Source: Caldiserica bacterium UBA646 (lineage in GTDB: Bacteria > Caldisericota > Caldisericia > Caldisericales > Caldisericaceae). From it: 6,857 bases of DNA. The notes under the pieces were generated by a model. That model was not told where the DNA came from. It was given only the letters and a program-made list of their open reading frames with translations, and made no database searches. Of the stretch, positions 6,668 to 6,857 are shown piece by piece. The DNA is taken from contig DBOM01000046.1 in NCBI GenBank assembly GCA_002299965.1, positions 1-6,857 on the forward strand, in the 5' to 3' direction. The position numbers and the translations under genes are program-made. How positions within the stretch are numbered: the stretch's first letter is position 1; each line of letters opens with the position of its first letter.

Positions 6668-6716
6668 ATTCTTCGTTGGGTGTATATCGCATAAAAAGAC
6701 AGTTTCGAACATACCC

Positions 6717-6744
6717 TTGACTTGCACTAAAAAAAGCATATAAT
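6717..6744 (+). promoter_or_regulatory. rRNA operon promoter P2
   Basis: The -35 box TTGACT (6717-6722, one mismatch), a 16-nt spacer and a perfect -10 box TATAAT (6739-6744) give a predicted start near 6751, about 61 nt before 16S. The -10 boxes of P1 and P2 are 77 bp apart, a typical tandem rRNA promoter layout. Confidence 0.78.
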
Positions 6745-6772
6745 AATTATGCTAAAATATTTAAAAGCGGAT

Positions 6773-6807
6773 TGTACCTTGAAAACTAAACAGCGAAAGT
6801 AAGGTAT
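6773..6807 (+). promoter_or_regulatory. rRNA leader: boxA-like motif within a hairpin
   Basis: TTGTACCTTGAAAACT at 6773-6788 resembles the boxA-type antitermination leader (CTTTGAAAACT-like) found before 16S in many Firmicutes. TACCTT (6775-6780) is an exact reverse complement of AAGGTA (6801-6806), extended by a G-U pair at each end. The boxA-like sequence therefore lies in the 5' arm and loop of a 20-nt-loop hairpin ending about 5 nt before 16S. Its role in antitermination or processing is inferred. Confidence 0.45.
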
Positions 6808-6811
6808 TAAT

Positions 6812-6857
<46 letters not shown>

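Larger units (their letters stand above)
6484..6811 (+). other. Gene-free rRNA operon control region
   Basis: No credible coding sequence or tRNA lies in these 328 bases. From left to right I see a weak hairpin with a T-run just after queH, several A/T tracts, two tandem promoters, and a short leader ahead of 16S. The stretch between the hairpin and the A-tracts (about 6540-6600) is AT-rich and shows no element I can name. Confidence 0.8.

Overview
The window is an ordinary-looking stretch of chromosome from an AT-rich bacterium, ending 46 bases into a 16S rRNA gene. The gene set points to an anaerobe, probably a thermophile. It has a BpsA-type branched-polyamine synthase (a family found mainly in thermophilic archaea and bacteria), a ferredoxin-linked indolepyruvate oxidoreductase used in peptide and amino-acid fermentation, and the iron-sulfur epoxyqueuosine reductase QueH. 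The 16S start and the rRNA leader resemble those of Firmicutes and other deep-branching thermophilic bacteria, but 46 bases of 16S cannot fix the phylum. Base use looks even across the window, and I see no insertion sequence, phage gene, integrase, CRISPR array or tRNA.

Bases 1-4918 (+ strand) look like one transcription unit of four tightly packed genes. They are the 3' part of a bpsA-like gene (open at the left edge), a full comM/yifB AAA+ ATPase, then iorA and iorB. The gaps are 5 nt and 9 nt, followed by a 4-nt overlap. The iorA ribosome binding site overlaps the comM stop codon. IorA and IorB together oxidise aryl pyruvates to aryl-acetyl-CoA and reduce ferredoxin. BpsA and ComM have no obvious biochemical link to them, so this is probably a housekeeping cluster held together by position.

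Bases 4947-5411 (- strand) encode a small membrane protein of the divergent PAP2 (DUF212) family, convergent with iorB. A 60-bp AT-rich divergent region follows. It carries a good + strand promoter whose predicted start of transcription falls exactly on the GTG start codon of the next gene, so that mRNA is predicted to be leaderless.

Bases 5472-6483 (+ strand) hold a DUF523 (TudS-like desulfurase family) gene overlapping queH by 14 nt. Both products have the conserved cysteines expected of iron-sulfur enzymes, and the pairing suggests a link in modified-base or sulfur metabolism.

Bases 6484-6811 form the control region of an rRNA operon. It has A/T tracts resembling an UP element, two tandem sigma-70/sigma-A type promoters (TTGACA-16-TATGAT and TTGACT-16-TATAAT), and a leader with a boxA-like motif built into a small hairpin. 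The 16S gene starts near 6812 and runs off the right edge.

I found no clearly novel multi-gene system. The points most worth a second look are the predicted leaderless DUF523 mRNA, the DUF523-queH overlap, the bacterial BpsA with a changed DPPET-type motif, and the layout of the rRNA leader.
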